From Candidatus Saccharimonadota bacterium (lineage in GTDB: Bacteria; Patescibacteriota; Saccharimonadia; Saccharimonadales; Saccharimonadaceae): a stretch of 64,000 bases of DNA. Below the pieces are notes generated by a model, which worked only from the letters and a program-made list of their open reading frames with translations, was not told the DNA's origin and searched no databases. Location: NCBI GenBank assembly GCA_016866755.1, contig VGLK01000002.1:100971-164970 (forward strand), read 5' to 3'. Positions within the stretch are counted from its first letter, which is position 1. Each line of letters begins with the position of its first letter. This document shows, piece by piece, positions 7,214 through 14,888 of this stretch. Made by a program: the position numbers and the translations under genes.

Positions 7214-8234
7214 CGCCTTAACTAATAATGACATTTTGGCAGCTAATTACCCGTTTGCAACCATCGAACCTAATACCGGTATTGTACCAGTACCAGACAG
7301 TCGCTTGGCCGAACTACAAAAAATGTATTCAGCCGATAAAGTAATTCCCGCAAGTGTGACTTTCGTTGACATTGCTGGGTTAGTTGCCGGCGCAAGCAAG
7401 GGCGAAGGTCTGGGCAATAAATTCCTCGCGAACATCCGCCAGTGTGACGCCATTGTGCACATAGTGCGCGCCTTTACCGATGAGGGCGTGCTGCGCCACG
7501 ACGAAAGCAGCGTCAATCCAAAGGCCGACATTGAGATTATTAACACCGAACTAATCTTGGCTGACATGCAAACCATCGAAAATCGTTTGCCGAAACTTCA
7601 AAAAGAAGCCAAGGCAAAGCCGGCGGCACGCGAACAAATGGGCTACCTCGAAAGCCTACTGCGCCACCTTGAGGGCGGTACGCCACTGTCTGCCCTGCCG
7701 TCACTTGACGAAGAAATCATCGCCGACCTGCATCTACTTACCGCCAAACCCGTCATTTACGCCTTTAACGTCGATGAAGAAACGCTAACAAATGACACCA
7801 AACAAACCGAGCTGTCTGCACTTGTTGCGCCTGCCCGAACACTATTTGTATCCGCCAAACTCGAAGAGGAGCTTAAAGGGCTTAACCTTGAAGACGCCAT
7901 GGAACTACTTGAAAGCTACGGCGTTAATGAGCCGGGCCTTCATAAAATGATTCGCGTCGCCTACGACACACTTGGTTTGCAAAGTTACCTTACGGCTGGG
8001 CCAAAAGAAGTTCGCGCCTGGACAATCCAGCAAGGTTTTACCGCCCCACAAGCGGCCGGCGTAATTCACACCGATTTTGAGCGCGGTTTTATTGCAGCGC
8101 AAATTGTTGATTACGACGATTTAATGAGTGCGGGCTCTGAAGTAGCCGCTAAACAGCAGGGCAAGATGCGCACCGAAGGTAAGGATTACGTAATGCAGCC
8201 GGGCGATGTCGTCGAATTCCGTTTTAACGTATAA
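7158..8234 (+). CDS. ychF: YchF/OLA1-type P-loop ATPase
   Basis: YchF is a near-universal TRAFAC-class ATPase that associates with ribosomes and is linked to stress responses. Visible motifs are the P-loop GLPNVGKST (residues 8-16), the second G-domain motif near FVDIAGLVAGASKGEGLGN, and NVDE at the G4 position, the NxxE form that marks the ATP-preferring YchF branch. The C-terminal TGS domain covers about residues 275-355. The full-length 358 residues show the gene is intact despite the element inserted at its 5' end. The original promoter is no longer adjacent, so expression must come from the recombinase gene or from a promoter in the element. Confidence 0.95.
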   Translation: MLTIGIVGLPNVGKSTLFNALTNNDILAANYPFATIEPNTGIVPVPDSRLAELQKMYSADKVIPASVTFVDIAGLVAGASKGEGLGNKFLANIRQCDAIVHIVRAFTDEGVLRHDESSVNPKADIEIINTELILADMQTIENRLPKLQKEAKAKPAAREQMGYLESLLRHLEGGTPLSALPSLDEEIIADLHLLTAKPVIYAFNVDEETLTNDTKQTELSALVAPARTLFVSAKLEEELKGLNLEDAMELLESYGVNEPGLHKMIRVAYDTLGLQSYLTAGPKEVRAWTIQQGFTAPQAAGVIHTDFERGFIAAQIVDYDDLMSAGSEVAAKQQGKMRTEGKDYVMQPGDVVEFRFNV

Positions 8235-9090
8235 TCTTTTTACTCGCGTAAGTTACCGCGATAATAACGGCCTAATTCGACCGCATCTCCTTTACGGCGA
8301 CCAAGTATTCAATCCACTCGGAAAAACGTTCACCCTTTCGTTCGACACATCAATTCGCTATTGTCTAGGCTGGCACGATTTAGCAACTTCCACGTCGCAC
8401 CCCTGCCCTAGTAGCGCCACCACCGACCAAAAGTACGACACCTGCGCCGCCTGCCAAAAAAGAACTGGATTTAATCCGGCCTTTTATCATGCAGCTACCG
8501 TTTCTAAACAGCAAGAACAGCTAAACCAAGAGCCACATATTTTGTACTTAGCTCACTTTGGTGACACATATTTAAAAGTTGGAATTAGTCGCAAAAAACG
8601 AAAGCTACAGCGCCTGTACGAACAAGGCGCGCGCACGGCACTGATTTTAGATACTTTTCCGACCGCTATCGTGGCTCGGCAGTACGAAGCACAGATTGCG
8701 AGACTTCCTAATATGCACGAAACAACCGCCGTGCGCACCAAACGTGCCTTTTTAGAACAACCTTACAGCGCCGCAGCGGCAGCAAAACTCCTTACCAATA
8801 CCTGCCGACAAATTGAGTCAAAACTAAATCTTAGCTTTTCCACCACTTCTCCACAATCATTCGATAATGTGTATTTCGCGCACGGCTATCAAGCGCAACC
8901 GTTTACCGCCCTACCTAATTCTTCCCAAATATCAGGCACGTGCCTTGGTGTGGTTGGGGATATATTATTAATGCAGCACGACGATCATCGCCTGGCGCTA
9001 CCCCTTAAGCAGCTTTACGGTTACCCGCTCACAGTTGCAAATACCGTTACTAGCCTATCGTTGCCACCCCAGCAAGCTAGCTTATTTTAA
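8206..9090 (+). CDS. DUF2797 family protein
   Basis: The pattern fits DUF2797 proteins of unknown function: an N-terminal Cys/His-containing half (YCLGWH, HPCPS, CAACQKR, about residues 50-85) that could bind zinc, followed by YLAHFGDTYLKVGISRKKRK and the QGAR segment near residue 142. The 294-residue length is usual. The ATG at 8206 overlaps ychF by 29 bases. A start a little further in is possible, since the recognisable part begins near residue 18. The convergent tlyA gene overlaps its 3' end by 9 bases. Confidence 0.75.
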   Translation: MSSNSVLTYNLFTRVSYRDNNGLIRPHLLYGDQVFNPLGKTFTLSFDTSIRYCLGWHDLATSTSHPCPSSATTDQKYDTCAACQKRTGFNPAFYHAATVSKQQEQLNQEPHILYLAHFGDTYLKVGISRKKRKLQRLYEQGARTALILDTFPTAIVARQYEAQIARLPNMHETTAVRTKRAFLEQPYSAAAAAKLLTNTCRQIESKLNLSFSTTSPQSFDNVYFAHGYQAQPFTALPNSSQISGTCLGVVGDILLMQHDDHRLALPLKQLYGYPLTVANTVTSLSLPPQQASLF

Positions 9091-9816
9091 CGATAGCGGC
9101 TTTAATAGATAAAACCGCTCGGTGTTACCTTTTGCGCCGCTTACGTCGCTATCTCGCTTATCAATAATTATGAACAACTCTTTTGCCCACGTTTCAAAAT
9201 TTTTTAAAATTTGGCGGCGAACAGACTCATTCTTAATAATTCCCTTGTTCGTTTGTCCCCTACCCGCCTCAAACTGTGGCTTTAGCATAGCCACTACTTT
9301 TGTATCTGCATGTGTGAGCTCACGTTGAATATGTGGCAACACCTCGCGCAGGCTAATAAAAGACACGTCAATCACTACAATATCTGGGCGTCGATCTTCT
9401 GGTAAGTAAAAGTCACGAATGTCGGTCTTTTCGTGCAGATCAATCTTCTCGTTACTTCGTAGGCTTGCGTGCAGTTGGTCGGTGCCCACATCAACGGCGT
9501 AAACCTTTTCGGCACCATTTTGCAGGGCGTAATCAGTAAATCCACCCGTACTACTTCCTACGTCGAGCACCCTAGCGCCGCGAAAATCAAGCTGCAATAA
9601 TTTCGCTACGCTCGCGAGTTTAAGTCCGGCTCGGCTTACAAATTGCTCAGCCGCAACAAGCTCTACTAGTGAGTTGTCGCGAACAAACGTACCAGATTTT
9701 AAAACCGTTCGCCCATCAACTTTTACCTTACCAAGCTTAATCCAGTTTTCAGCCTGCGATCGACTCGATACAATAGAACGCTGCACCATTGCCTGATCAA
9801 GTCGATACTTTGTCAT
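9082..9816 (-). CDS. tlyA: TlyA family rRNA 2'-O-methyltransferase
   Basis: TlyA methylates riboses of rRNA, in mycobacteria C1409 of 16S and C1920 of 23S rRNA, using S-adenosylmethionine. The N-terminal 60 residues are an S4 RNA-binding domain. The remainder is an FtsJ-like Rossmann methyltransferase with VSRAGLKL, the AdoMet loop VLDVGSSTGGFTD, IDVSFISL and LKPQFEAG. At 244 residues it is of normal length. It lies 6 bases downstream of efp on the same strand, so the two are probably cotranscribed, which suits a shared role in translation. Confidence 0.92.
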   Translation of the reverse strand: MTKYRLDQAMVQRSIVSSRSQAENWIKLGKVKVDGRTVLKSGTFVRDNSLVELVAAEQFVSRAGLKLASVAKLLQLDFRGARVLDVGSSTGGFTDYALQNGAEKVYAVDVGTDQLHASLRSNEKIDLHEKTDIRDFYLPEDRRPDIVVIDVSFISLREVLPHIQRELTHADTKVVAMLKPQFEAGRGQTNKGIIKNESVRRQILKNFETWAKELFIIIDKRDSDVSGAKGNTERFYLLKPLSLK

Positions 9817-9822
9817 ACTAAA

Positions 9823-10383
9823 TTACTTCTTTCGTTCGCGATATTCGCCCGTAGCAGTATCGACAGAAATAATATCGCCAGTTTTAATAAATGCCGGTAC
9901 TTTTACTACTTTACCGGTCTCTAAAGTAGCGTCTTTTAGAACACTGCTAGTTGTGTCACCCTTTACTACATCTTCAGCGTATGTCACCTCTAAAAAAATA
10001 TTCTTTGGTAACTCAACATTAATTACGCGGCCTTCGAAAAATTGCAGATTAAGCGAATCACCTTCTTTAAGATAATCACGCGCACTATCAACGCTGTCAG
10101 CATCTAACTCGTACTGCTCGAAAGTTTCAGGATCCATAAAGTAAAAAATACCTGCGTCTGCATACAAATATTGTACAGCTTTGTTGGTTACCTCGGCTGG
10201 CTCAATTTTGTCCTGACCTTTAAAGGTTTTAGGAATCACACTGCCATCAAGCAAGTTCTTAAGCTTTACATTCACAATGCTTCCGCCGCGACCCATAACT
10301 TTTTGACCATACTCAATTACACGGTACGGCTTACCATCAATCTGACACACAGTACCTTTTTTTAAATCGGTTGGCTGATACAT
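9823..10383 (-). CDS. efp: Elongation factor P
   Basis: EF-P enters the ribosomal E site and relieves stalling at proline runs. All three beta-barrel domains are present in 186 residues. The tip of the domain I loop reads KVMGRGGS, so the residue that is modified in other bacteria (Lys34 in E. coli) is Arg32 here. Arg is typical of the branch rhamnosylated by EarP, but no earP gene is in the window and the rest of the loop differs, so modification is open. GGAG upstream of the ATG supports the start. A terminator-like hairpin separates it from rpsR. Confidence 0.95.
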   Translation of the reverse strand: MYQPTDLKKGTVCQIDGKPYRVIEYGQKVMGRGGSIVNVKLKNLLDGSVIPKTFKGQDKIEPAEVTNKAVQYLYADAGIFYFMDPETFEQYELDADSVDSARDYLKEGDSLNLQFFEGRVINVELPKNIFLEVTYAEDVVKGDTTSSVLKDATLETGKVVKVPAFIKTGDIISVDTATGEYRERKK

Positions 10384-10416
10384 ATTATTTTTACTCCATT
10401 TAGTAGTTGGTTCAAG

Positions 10417-10472
10417 AAAAAATGCGCGCCACTTACTCTTTTAGTTACAAACTAAAGCCAGTAAGTAGCGCA
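10417..10472 (-). terminator. Rho-independent terminator between rpsR and efp
   Basis: On the minus strand a stem made of GCGC and ACTTACT paired with AGTAAGT and GCGC is followed by six T. It would end the rpsF-ssb-rpsR transcript before efp. Confidence 0.75.
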
Positions 10473-10485
10473 GTCTTTTCTTCAC

Positions 10486-10686
10486 TTAGCCTTGGCTAAC
10501 AAATGGCATAAGTGCCAAGTGGCGGGCGCGCTTAATCGCAACCGCAAGTTGTCGCTGCTGTTTAGCAGACAAGCCAGTTTTAGAAATTGGCTCAATTTGA
10601 CCGTACATATTTACAAAGCGCTGCAAAGTCTTTACGTCTTTGTAATCAAAATATGCCGGTACGTCTTTCTTAAATCGTTTCATCAT
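10486..10686 (-). CDS. rpsR: Small ribosomal subunit protein bS18
   Basis: bS18 pairs with bS6 on the 30S platform. The 66 residues contain the core [20 protein letters not shown] and the basic C-terminal helix [16 protein letters not shown]. No zinc ligands are present, the common zinc-free form. GGAG eight bases upstream supports the ATG at 10686; the second Met codon follows directly. It is last in rpsF-ssb-rpsR, 12 bases after ssb. Confidence 0.95.
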   Translation of the reverse strand: MMKRFKKDVPAYFDYKDVKTLQRFVNMYGQIEPISKTGLSAKQQRQLAVAIKRARHLALMPFVSQG

Positions 10687-10698
10687 TAGATTATCTCC

Positions 10699-11145
10699 TT
10701 AAAATGGAATCTCAGACAGATCGATTGGTTTATCGTCTATATCTTCAATTACTACATCTTTATTCTTATTATTATCGCTTGAAGATCGTGGTGCACCGCC
10801 AGAGCGGTCGCTACCAGCGCCGTCATTTGGGCCATCAAGAAACGTTACGTCGGTGGCAACTACTTCTACTCGAGTACGTTTTTTACCGGTCTCTTTATCG
10901 TCCCATGAGTCTTGTCGCAAGCGTCCCTGCACTAGGCAACGACGTCCCTTTGATAGGTACTGCGATACTAATTCCCCAAGTTTTTCCCAAGCCGTTACAT
11001 CAAAAAAGTCTGCTTGATCCTCTTGTCCCTGTCGGTCAACAGCAATTGAAAAGCTGGTAATTGTCTTGCCAGTTGTGGTTGTGCGCTGTTCAGGATCTCG
11101 GGTTAATCGTCCCATTAAGATCACTTGGTTTATACTTCGTGCCAT
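10699..11145 (-). CDS. ssb: Single-stranded DNA-binding protein
   Basis: SSB coats single-stranded DNA in replication and repair and recruits partners through its C-terminal tip. The OB fold occupies about residues 1-105 (NQVILMGRLTRDPE, FSIAVDR, FFDVTAWEKLGE). A flexible Ser/Asn/Gly linker follows, ending in DLSEIPF, a recognisable version of the usual acidic DDDIPF tip. The gene sits between rpsF and rpsR, the order conserved in most bacteria. Confidence 0.95.
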   Translation of the reverse strand: MARSINQVILMGRLTRDPEQRTTTTGKTITSFSIAVDRQGQEDQADFFDVTAWEKLGELVSQYLSKGRRCLVQGRLRQDSWDDKETGKKRTRVEVVATDVTFLDGPNDGAGSDRSGGAPRSSSDNNKNKDVVIEDIDDKPIDLSEIPF

Positions 11146-11194
11146 ATCCCTATAACTCCCCTTTTATTACTCGCTTTTTAGCGAAAATTTTCGA

Positions 11195-11542
11195 CTATTT
11201 TTCGTCCGTCTGATCGTCGCTGGCGCGCTTTTGGGCTTCTGCCAAAGCAGCACGACCCTTTTCATCTACCTTAACAAGCAAGTAGCGAAGCACTTCATCG
11301 GTAATATTAAGCACGTTCGAAATACGAAGTGGCGCCTCGGCCGGAAGTGAAAGATCCATGTACGTATATACGGCAAAATCTTGGTTGTTAATTTTGTAGG
11401 CAAGTTTTTTCTTACCCCACACGTCTTCACGCGTAATTGAACCACCAGTAGAGGTAATTAGATCGCGCACTTTGGTAAGTGCTGTATCAATATCAGCCTC
11501 TAGATCGGGGTGAATAAGAACGGTTAGCTCATACTCTTTCAT
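11195..11542 (-). CDS. rpsF: Small ribosomal subunit protein bS6
   Basis: bS6 binds bS18 and the central domain of 16S rRNA. The 115 residues show the ferredoxin-like fold: EYELTVLIHPDLE, VWGKKKLAYKINNQDFAVYTYMDL and DEVLRYLLVKVD, with an acidic Glu/Asp tail. It opens the rpsF-ssb-rpsR operon. Its roughly 96-base leader has a hairpin and a CCG element resembling the bS6:bS18 autoregulatory site. Confidence 0.95.
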   Translation of the reverse strand: MKEYELTVLIHPDLEADIDTALTKVRDLITSTGGSITREDVWGKKKLAYKINNQDFAVYTYMDLSLPAEAPLRISNVLNITDEVLRYLLVKVDEKGRAALAEAQKRASDDQTDEK

Positions 11543-11561
11543 GTCTTGTGTCTCCCTTTTA

Positions 11562-11599
11562 CGGAACCCAGATTGTACATGCTTTTTGTACGTATCTGG
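11562..11599 (-). promoter_or_regulatory. Candidate bS6:bS18-binding leader motif
   Basis: In the rpsF mRNA leader CCAGAT (11594-11599) pairs with ATCTGG (11568-11573), enclosing an inner GTAC/GTAC pairing and an A-rich loop. The stem is followed after three bases by CCG (11562-11564). Known rpsF leaders bind the bS6:bS18 dimer through a stem next to a CCG element that copies its 16S rRNA site. The match is by eye and the outer helix is weak. Confidence 0.45.
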
Positions 11600-11645
11600 A
11601 TGCTTACACTAAATATTTAGGCAAGCTTAGGTTAATAATAGCCTA

Positions 11646-11651
11646 ATTATA
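11646..11651 (-). promoter_or_regulatory. -10 hexamer of the rpsF operon promoter
   Basis: TATAAT on the minus strand, about 96-100 bases upstream of the rpsF ATG. The -35 region 17 bases further is a poor match (TAGTAA), so activity may depend on the strong -10. Confidence 0.55.
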
Positions 11652-11708
11652 CCCTATTTTAAGAGACTTTACTAGGGGTCGATTGATTCACATGGCTGCT
11701 GTGTCTGC

Positions 11709-11714
11709 TACAAT
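11709..11714 (+). promoter_or_regulatory. -10 hexamer of pheA (leaderless)
   Basis: TACAAT ends seven bases before the ATG at 11722, with TTCACA 16 bases upstream of it as a possible -35. This favours the start at 11722 over the in-frame ATGs at 11683 and 11692. Confidence 0.5.
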
Positions 11715-11721
11715 AAAAGAT

Positions 11722-12540
11722 ATGAAAATTGCAATTCAAGGCCAAGCTGGCTCATTTCATCAGCAAGCTGCTCAAATATTTTATCACTCTACGCCGTTTG
11801 ACATTCTCCCGTGTGCAACGTTTGCCGATGCGTTTAGGGCGCTAGAAGACAACGAAGCCGACGCCCTTGTAGTTGCCACCGACAACAGCCTCTACGGCTC
11901 GATAAACGAGGTATACCAGCTCATAGAGGCCTCAAGCGAACCTATTATTGGCGAGGTTGCGCTAAATATAGCTCAACATCTTATTGCCCACCCAAGCGCT
12001 ACTAGCGAATCAATTACAGAAATCTACTCACACCCAGTAGCACTTGCACAGTGTCGCAATTTCTTAACCACTATGTTTCCCGACGCCGAACTTATTGAAT
12101 ACTTTGACACAGCCGGAGCCGTAGAGATGGTGCGCGACATGAAATCGCCCGTTATGGCTGCCATTGCAGGCGAAACTGCAGCAAAACTATATAATTTGCC
12201 AATCATTCGCCGCGATATACACGACTACGCACATAACGTCACCCGCTTTGCAGTACTCGAGAGCCGCGACAACGCACCCGATGCGAACCGTGCCTCATTA
12301 GTTATAACCACCACTCATCAGCCGGGCGCGCTCGTAGAAGTACTACAGGCTTTCGCCCAAGCCAACATTAATATTTCGCACTTGCAGTCGCAGCCAATTA
12401 TTGACGCACCAGGGCGCTATAAATTTTTTATTACGGTTGATAGCGCCGGAAATCCGCTTTATCGTGTGTGCGAAAAAATAGAACAGGGCGATCATCAGAT
12501 CACCCTGCTTGGCGAATACCGCGCTGCAAAAGAGCGTTAA
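11722..12540 (+). CDS. pheA: Prephenate dehydratase
   Basis: The enzyme turns prephenate into phenylpyruvate, the precursor of phenylalanine. The catalytic domain has GQAGSFHQQAA at the N-terminus, YSHPVALAQC, DTAGAV and the NVTRF motif with the catalytic Thr. A C-terminal ACT domain (PGALVEVLQAFAQANINISHLQSQ) would give feedback control by phenylalanine. The frame is open from an ATG at 11683, but the family start and the promoter point to 11722. There is no chorismate mutase domain and no other shikimate gene in the window except tyrA at 55709. It overlaps the convergent ftsK by 4 bases. Confidence 0.93.
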   Translation: MKIAIQGQAGSFHQQAAQIFYHSTPFDILPCATFADAFRALEDNEADALVVATDNSLYGSINEVYQLIEASSEPIIGEVALNIAQHLIAHPSATSESITEIYSHPVALAQCRNFLTTMFPDAELIEYFDTAGAVEMVRDMKSPVMAAIAGETAAKLYNLPIIRRDIHDYAHNVTRFAVLESRDNAPDANRASLVITTTHQPGALVEVLQAFAQANINISHLQSQPIIDAPGRYKFFITVDSAGNPLYRVCEKIEQGDHQITLLGEYRAAKER

Positions 12541-14813
12541 GTTTCGCTGCTATTAGATAACTCATCGAGACTGCTTATAAGCACGTCGCGTGGGCGAGAG
12601 CCATCGGCCGGCCCAATTACACCTTGCTCTTCCATCTCTTCAATAATTCGTGCCGCACGAGCATAGCCAATTCGTAGTCGACGCTGCAAAAGACTCGTAC
12701 TAGCCTTACCGCCCTCAACAACTACCCGAAGTGCATCTTTATACATGTCGTCATGGCCGTCAGAATCCATATCCATTACCACACCACCCTTGCCGTTAAT
12801 AGACACCGGTTGAGATACAATTTCATCGTTATATTGAGGCGCCGACTGGAGTCGTAAGTGATCACAAATTGCATTCACCTCTTCATCGGTTACCCACGCG
12901 CCCTGTATACGTTTTGGCTTACTCATACTAGGTGTAATCATCAGCATATCTCCTTGGCCAAGTAACTTTTCTGCACCAGCTTGGTCAAGAATGGTACGAC
13001 TATCTACTTGGCTTGCAACCGTAAATCCAATTCGCGCCGGAACGTTTGCCTTAATAAGACCGGTAATAACGTTAACACTTGGTCGCTGCGTAGCTAGTAC
13101 CAGATGAATACCAACAGCACGGGCTTTTTGCGCCAAGCGTACAATAAGCGCCTCTACGTCACGCGCCGCAACCATCATCAAATCAGCCAGCTCATCTATT
13201 ACAATTACAATGTATGGCATGGCACCGTCCTCTACCTCTTGACGATTACCTTCAGCGTCGGCTACGGCTATTTTCTTCGCACCAGAACGCACCTTGGCGT
13301 TATAGGTTTTAATATCGCGAATACGCTCATCGGCAAGAAGCTTATAGCGCCGTTCCATTTCATTAACCGCCCATTTAAGTGCGCTAACTGTTTTTTCTGG
13401 ATCATTAATCACAGGTGTTAGAAGATGCGGAATATCTTCGTACGGTGCCATTTCTACCTGCTTAGGGTCAACCAAAATAAGCTTCATGTCGCTTGGCGCA
13501 TTGCGGTACAACAAGCTGGTAAGTAGCGTATTAATCATCACCGATTTACCCGAGCCAGTTTGCCCAGCAATCATAAGGTGAGGCATTTTGTTTAATTCAC
13601 CCACAACTGGTTGGCCAGAAATATCTTTACCAATCGCAAAACTTAAAGGCTCTTTGGTGGTTTTCCACTGTTTGCTCGAGAGCACACCAAATAGGCGTAC
13701 GTCGGCCGCCTTTACATTTGGTACCTCAATACCAACCGCTCGTTTGCCAGGAATCGGCGCTTCAATTCGCAAACTAGAGGCCGCTAGATTAAGAGCAATA
13801 TTGGTTTCGAGCGCCGTAATGCGGGTTAATTTTACACCACTTGGCGGCTTAAGCGTGTACTGGGTAACTTTTGGCCCAATATTAGCGTCTTCCATCTCTA
13901 CATCGATATTAAATTCAGCTAACGTATCGTGGATTGTTTTAGCATTTCCCTGCACGTCTCCGGCGTCGGCAGGATTTTGCTGCTTCTCTAATAATTCCAA
14001 ACTTGGCGACTTCCAGTTTGGATCATTCACCGCTACTAGAGCTGTCTGCTCCTCGGCTTGCTTATCGGGCGTCATACTGCCGCGTAAACTTGAAAGCGGT
14101 GATGATTTTTTGTCTTTTTTTACATTATCAATGGTCGACTCTTTTGGCGGCACATCAAGCGTTGGCACACCGGGGTTAAGTTTAATTTCTCCGGCCGGTT
14201 TTTTCTCTGCTACCGCGTCTGCTTTGGCAGCTTTTTTCATAAGTCGTGCATTAGCGGCATCTTCAGAAGTCGATTTAGTCTGTAGCGCGCCCACCAGTTG
14301 CTGCCACACCGCACCCGGCGACATACTTAAAATAAATAGCGCAGTAATAGCTATAAGCAAAAGATACAAAAAGACAGCAACAGGCGCATCTACTAGAGAT
14401 AGCATGAGTGAGTTAACACCGTAGCCAATTACGCCTCCGGCATTCTGCCCTTCTGGTGCTGTCGTGCTGGCTAAAATTCCCAATAACGCTGCACACCACA
14501 CCACCATTAACCATGCGGCAAGTTTTACTACAATGGGTAATTTATTGCGCTCGGCTCTAAAAATTTCTACTGCTAAGTACACAAACAACAACGGCAACAC
14601 GTAGTGGGCGTAGCCAATAATGGCGAATAACGCCATCTGAAGCCAATCAATAATCGGCCCGCCCTGGCCAAACCAGCCTACTACAATAAGTATTGACACT
14701 ACAATAAGTCCAACGGCAGCTACCTGAGACCAAAAGCCCTCGGGCAGTGAATGTTGTGGTGCCACCTGCTTAGACGATTTTTTTCCGCGAGTTGATTTTT
14801 TCTTTTTTGCCAT
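12537..14813 (-). CDS. ftsK: DNA translocase FtsK/SpoIIIE
   Basis: FtsK pumps DNA through the closing septum and helps resolve chromosome dimers. At 758 residues it has about four N-terminal membrane helices (residues 28-170), a charged linker (to about 270), the alpha/beta motor with Walker A GQTGSGKS near residue 415 and Walker B IVIVIDELADLM, and a C-terminal winged-helix gamma domain (RRLRIGYARAARIIEEME) that reads orienting DNA sequences. Its promoter lies between it and rnj. Confidence 0.96.
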   Translation of the reverse strand: MAKKKKSTRGKKSSKQVAPQHSLPEGFWSQVAAVGLIVVSILIVVGWFGQGGPIIDWLQMALFAIIGYAHYVLPLLFVYLAVEIFRAERNKLPIVVKLAAWLMVVWCAALLGILASTTAPEGQNAGGVIGYGVNSLMLSLVDAPVAVFLYLLLIAITALFILSMSPGAVWQQLVGALQTKSTSEDAANARLMKKAAKADAVAEKKPAGEIKLNPGVPTLDVPPKESTIDNVKKDKKSSPLSSLRGSMTPDKQAEEQTALVAVNDPNWKSPSLELLEKQQNPADAGDVQGNAKTIHDTLAEFNIDVEMEDANIGPKVTQYTLKPPSGVKLTRITALETNIALNLAASSLRIEAPIPGKRAVGIEVPNVKAADVRLFGVLSSKQWKTTKEPLSFAIGKDISGQPVVGELNKMPHLMIAGQTGSGKSVMINTLLTSLLYRNAPSDMKLILVDPKQVEMAPYEDIPHLLTPVINDPEKTVSALKWAVNEMERRYKLLADERIRDIKTYNAKVRSGAKKIAVADAEGNRQEVEDGAMPYIVIVIDELADLMMVAARDVEALIVRLAQKARAVGIHLVLATQRPSVNVITGLIKANVPARIGFTVASQVDSRTILDQAGAEKLLGQGDMLMITPSMSKPKRIQGAWVTDEEVNAICDHLRLQSAPQYNDEIVSQPVSINGKGGVVMDMDSDGHDDMYKDALRVVVEGGKASTSLLQRRLRIGYARAARIIEEMEEQGVIGPADGSRPRDVLISSLDELSNSSET

Positions 14814-14848
14814 AATGCCTGCTACGTTACTAGGTTAAATTTACCTAT

Positions 14849-14877
14849 ATTATAGCAAAAAATACACCGTTTGGCAA
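14849..14877 (-). promoter_or_regulatory. ftsK promoter
   Basis: TTGCCA (14872-14877), 17-base spacer, TATAAT (14849-14854), reading toward ftsK. The match to the housekeeping sigma consensus is strong. Confidence 0.75.
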
Positions 14878-14888
14878 CAACGCTTACG

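Noticed and set aside
13588..14424. 278-codon plus-strand frame opposite ftsK
   Set aside because: Antisense shadow of ftsK codons; Ser/Leu-rich without domain pattern.
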